14,831 nt of DNA. It comes from an uncultured Acidimicrobiaceae bacterium (GTDB lineage: Bacteria; Actinomycetota; Acidimicrobiia; Acidimicrobiales; Ilumatobacteraceae). The position numbers and the translations under genes were made by a program. The notes beneath the pieces were generated by a model, which did not search any database, was not told the DNA's origin, and saw only the letters and a program-made list of their open reading frames with translations. The stretch spans positions 1 to 14,831 of the forward strand of contig CAIXHI010000381.1 of NCBI GenBank assembly GCA_903919215.1. Direction: 5' to 3'. Positions within the stretch are counted from its first letter, which is position 1. Every line of letters begins with the position of its first letter. This document shows positions 13,365-14,831 of this stretch, piece by piece.

Positions 13365-14795
13365 GTGAAAAGTACGATCGCACCTGCACACGACACCCGT
13401 GAAGTTCCGCCCGCCGACGCAGAGAGCGGCGACGCACCTGCACGTTCGCCCCGCGAGTTGGTGAAGATCTCGGTGGTCATCGACCAGGCCGAGTTCGACC
13501 GCGACATCGACCAGGCGTTCCGCAAGATCGGCCGCGAGGTCAACCTGCCGGGCTTCCGCGCCGGCAAGGTGCCGCGCAAGGTACTCGAGGCCCGTATCGG
13601 TCTCGGTGCTGCCCGCGATGAGGCGCTGCGCGATGCCGTTCCGGCCTATCTCGCGAAGGCCGTTCGCGAGCACGACATCGACCTCATCGCCACCCCAGAG
13701 GTGGAGATCACCGGCGGCGCCGACGAGGGCGATGTCGCCTTCGACGCAGTCTGCGAAGTGCGCCCGGTCATCACTGTGCCCGGCTACGGCGGTCTGCGGG
13801 TCGAGTTGCCCAGTCCGTTGGCATCCGAGGAAGAGATCGACGAGGCCGTCGACGCCGAGCGTCGCCGCCAGGGTTCGTTGGTCGATGCCGGCCGCGGCGG
13901 GCAGACCGGCGACCACGTGACGCTCACGCTCGCAGCCACTCGCGACGGTGAGCCCGTCGTCGGCCTCAACACCGAAGACTGGTTGTACGAGATCGGCAAG
14001 GGTTGGGTCGCCGAGGGTTTCGACGACCAGCTCACCGGCGCTGCAACCGGCGCGACGCTCACGTTCAGCGCCAACCCGTCAGGTATGACGGAGCCCGCCG
14101 ATTTCACCGTGACGGTCAGCAACGTGCAGGAACTGGTGCTGCCTGAGGTCACCGACGAGTGGGTCAGCGAGAACCTGGGCGAGTTCGAGACGGTCACCGA
14201 GTGGCGTGTCTCGATCGCCGAACGGCTCAGCACCACCAAGCTCAATCAGGCCCGCAACTTGTTCGTCGACCGGGCCACCACCGCGCTGGCCGAACTCGTC
14301 GACGTGCCGGCTCCCGACAGCATGGTCTCTGGCGACCTGCAGGCTCGGGTGCAGAACACTGTGCAGCAGTTCCAGTCGCAGGGCATCGGCATCGATCAGT
14401 GGCTCGCTGCCACCGGTCAGTCCACCGAAGCGTTCATCGAGGGGCTGCGCGAGCAGTCGATCAAGGCGGTCAAGGTGGATCTCGCGCTGCGGGCCGTTGC
14501 TGTCGCCGAGGCGATCGAAATCTCCGATGACGATGTCAACGCCGAGTACGCCCGGATCGCGATGCAGGTGCGCCAGAAGGCCAGCGAGGTGCGCAAGGCC
14601 TACGAGAAGAACGATGCCGTCACCGACCTCATCGATCAACTCCGCAAGTCCAAGGCGCTCGACTGGCTGCTCGAGCACGCCGAAGTCGTGGATGGTGCTG
14701 GTGCGGCCATCGATCGCGACATGCTGATGGGCAAGGATCACGACCACGATCACGATCATGACCACGATCATGATCACGACCACGAGGAGCACTGA
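13365..14795 (+). CDS. tig: Trigger factor (ribosome-associated chaperone, peptidyl-prolyl isomerase)
   Basis: Trigger factor binds near the ribosomal exit tunnel and shields nascent chains. The ribosome-docking signature GFRAGKVP is at residues 63-70. The FKBP-like isomerase domain spans about 180-255 (GDHVTLTL to FTVTVSNV). The helical C-terminal arms run from about 260 to 450. The total of 476 aa is slightly long because of two additions. About 30 acidic/proline-containing residues precede the ribosome-binding domain, and the C-terminus holds eight Asp-His pairs (458-473) followed by EEH. Such a His-rich tail can bind Ni, Zn or Cu ions, as in SlyD or mycobacterial GroEL1. GTG 13365 is supported by the -10 box nine bases upstream and by the MKST opening common in actinobacterial trigger factors. 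clpP starts one base after the stop. Confidence 0.97.
   Translation: MKSTIAPAHDTREVPPADAESGDAPARSPRELVKISVVIDQAEFDRDIDQAFRKIGREVNLPGFRAGKVPRKVLEARIGLGAARDEALRDAVPAYLAKAVREHDIDLIATPEVEITGGADEGDVAFDAVCEVRPVITVPGYGGLRVELPSPLASEEEIDEAVDAERRRQGSLVDAGRGGQTGDHVTLTLAATRDGEPVVGLNTEDWLYEIGKGWVAEGFDDQLTGAATGATLTFSANPSGMTEPADFTVTVSNVQELVLPEVTDEWVSENLGEFETVTEWRVSIAERLSTTKLNQARNLFVDRATTALAELVDVPAPDSMVSGDLQARVQNTVQQFQSQGIGIDQWLAATGQSTEAFIEGLREQSIKAVKVDLALRAVAVAEAIEISDDDVNAEYARIAMQVRQKASEVRKAYEKNDAVTDLIDQLRKSKALDWLLEHAEVVDGAGAAIDRDMLMGKDHDHDHDHDHDHDHDHEEH
14736..14783 (+). repeat. Asp-His codon repeat at the end of tig
   Basis: Eight consecutive six-base units encode Asp-His. The codons vary (GAT/GAC and CAC/CAT are mixed), so the units are not identical. 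That suggests the amino-acid pattern is maintained and this is not merely recent slippage. Confidence 0.85.
14784..14789 (+). promoter_or_regulatory. Ribosome-binding site of clpP inside the tig coding end
   Basis: GAGGAG encodes the two glutamates near the trigger factor C-terminus and lies seven bases before the clpP ATG at 14797. It is a strong Shine-Dalgarno sequence in a window where several other genes appear leaderless. Confidence 0.65.
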
Positions 14796-14796
14796 C

Positions 14797-14831
14797 ATGT
14801 CGGGTTACACGATCCCGAGCGTCGTCGAGCA
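14797..14831 (+). CDS. clpP: ATP-dependent Clp protease proteolytic subunit, 5' end only
   Basis: Only 11 complete codons are present (MSGYTIPSVVE) before the window ends. The opening resembles the N-terminus of actinobacterial ClpP, and clpP directly after tig is a conserved gene order. The ATG lies one base after the tig stop with GAGGAG seven bases upstream, indicating a translationally linked operon. The catalytic Ser-His-Asp region is outside the window, so the call rests on context and a short N-terminus. Confidence 0.75.
   Translation, partial: MSGYTIPSVVE

Noticed and set aside
12903..13916. Minus-strand open frame of 337 codons across the tig 5' end
   Set aside because: It crosses the tig promoter, the repeat array and the 84-aa gene in a different frame, and no motif is visible.
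14079..14798. Minus-strand open frame of 239 codons opposite the tig 3' half
   Set aside because: Its hydrophobic VIVVVIMIV start is merely the reverse complement of the Asp-His repeat, not a real membrane segment.

Overview
The window is high-GC, gene-dense chromosomal DNA. The tig-clpP pair, the CYTH-CHAD and flippase-like fusion proteins and the many apparently leaderless genes point to Actinomycetota, probably an Acidimicrobiia/Ilumatobacter-like lineage. That placement is inferred from gene content and has not been tested with a marker gene.

Left edge (1-1145): an integrase that has lost its N-terminal domain (140-835) and a short non-coding strip with hairpin repeats. The strip also carries an 18/19-bp copy of the 3' end of tRNA-Gly(UCC), which lies at 1071-1145 on the minus strand. 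Together these look like the scar of an integrative element that used this tRNA as its attachment site.

From 5883 down to 1160 (minus strand) runs a tight operon: a LolD/MacB-type ABC ATPase, a two-FtsX-domain permease, and a CYTH-CHAD protein. The CYTH-CHAD start overlaps the permease stop, and tRNA-Gly follows 14 nt after its stop. Divergently, an SPFH/band-7 membrane protein (6001-6951) is followed by a Rieske non-heme iron oxygenase alpha subunit (7008-8012). The latter ends 3 nt short of a convergent tRNA-Pro(UGG).

From 13231 down to 8140 (minus strand) lie an 84-residue uncharacterised protein, a membrane-anchored three-cupredoxin multicopper oxidase coupled to a tandem universal stress protein, and an 802-residue fusion. 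The fusion joins a degenerate PAP2-like region, a degenerate kinase-like region and an MprF/AglD-type flippase domain. On the plus strand the trigger factor gene (13365-14795), with a striking Asp-His tail, is followed one base later by the start of clpP, cut by the window end. Together these make the usual chaperone/protease locus.

No CRISPR array, complete mobile element or defence system is visible. The more unusual signals are small: -10 boxes at fixed distances from start codons (leaderless transcripts), three 11-bp-phased GGCCCGT repeats in the tig intergenic region, a perfect palindrome at the multicopper oxidase start, the degenerate tri-domain flippase, and the ABC/CYTH-CHAD operon.
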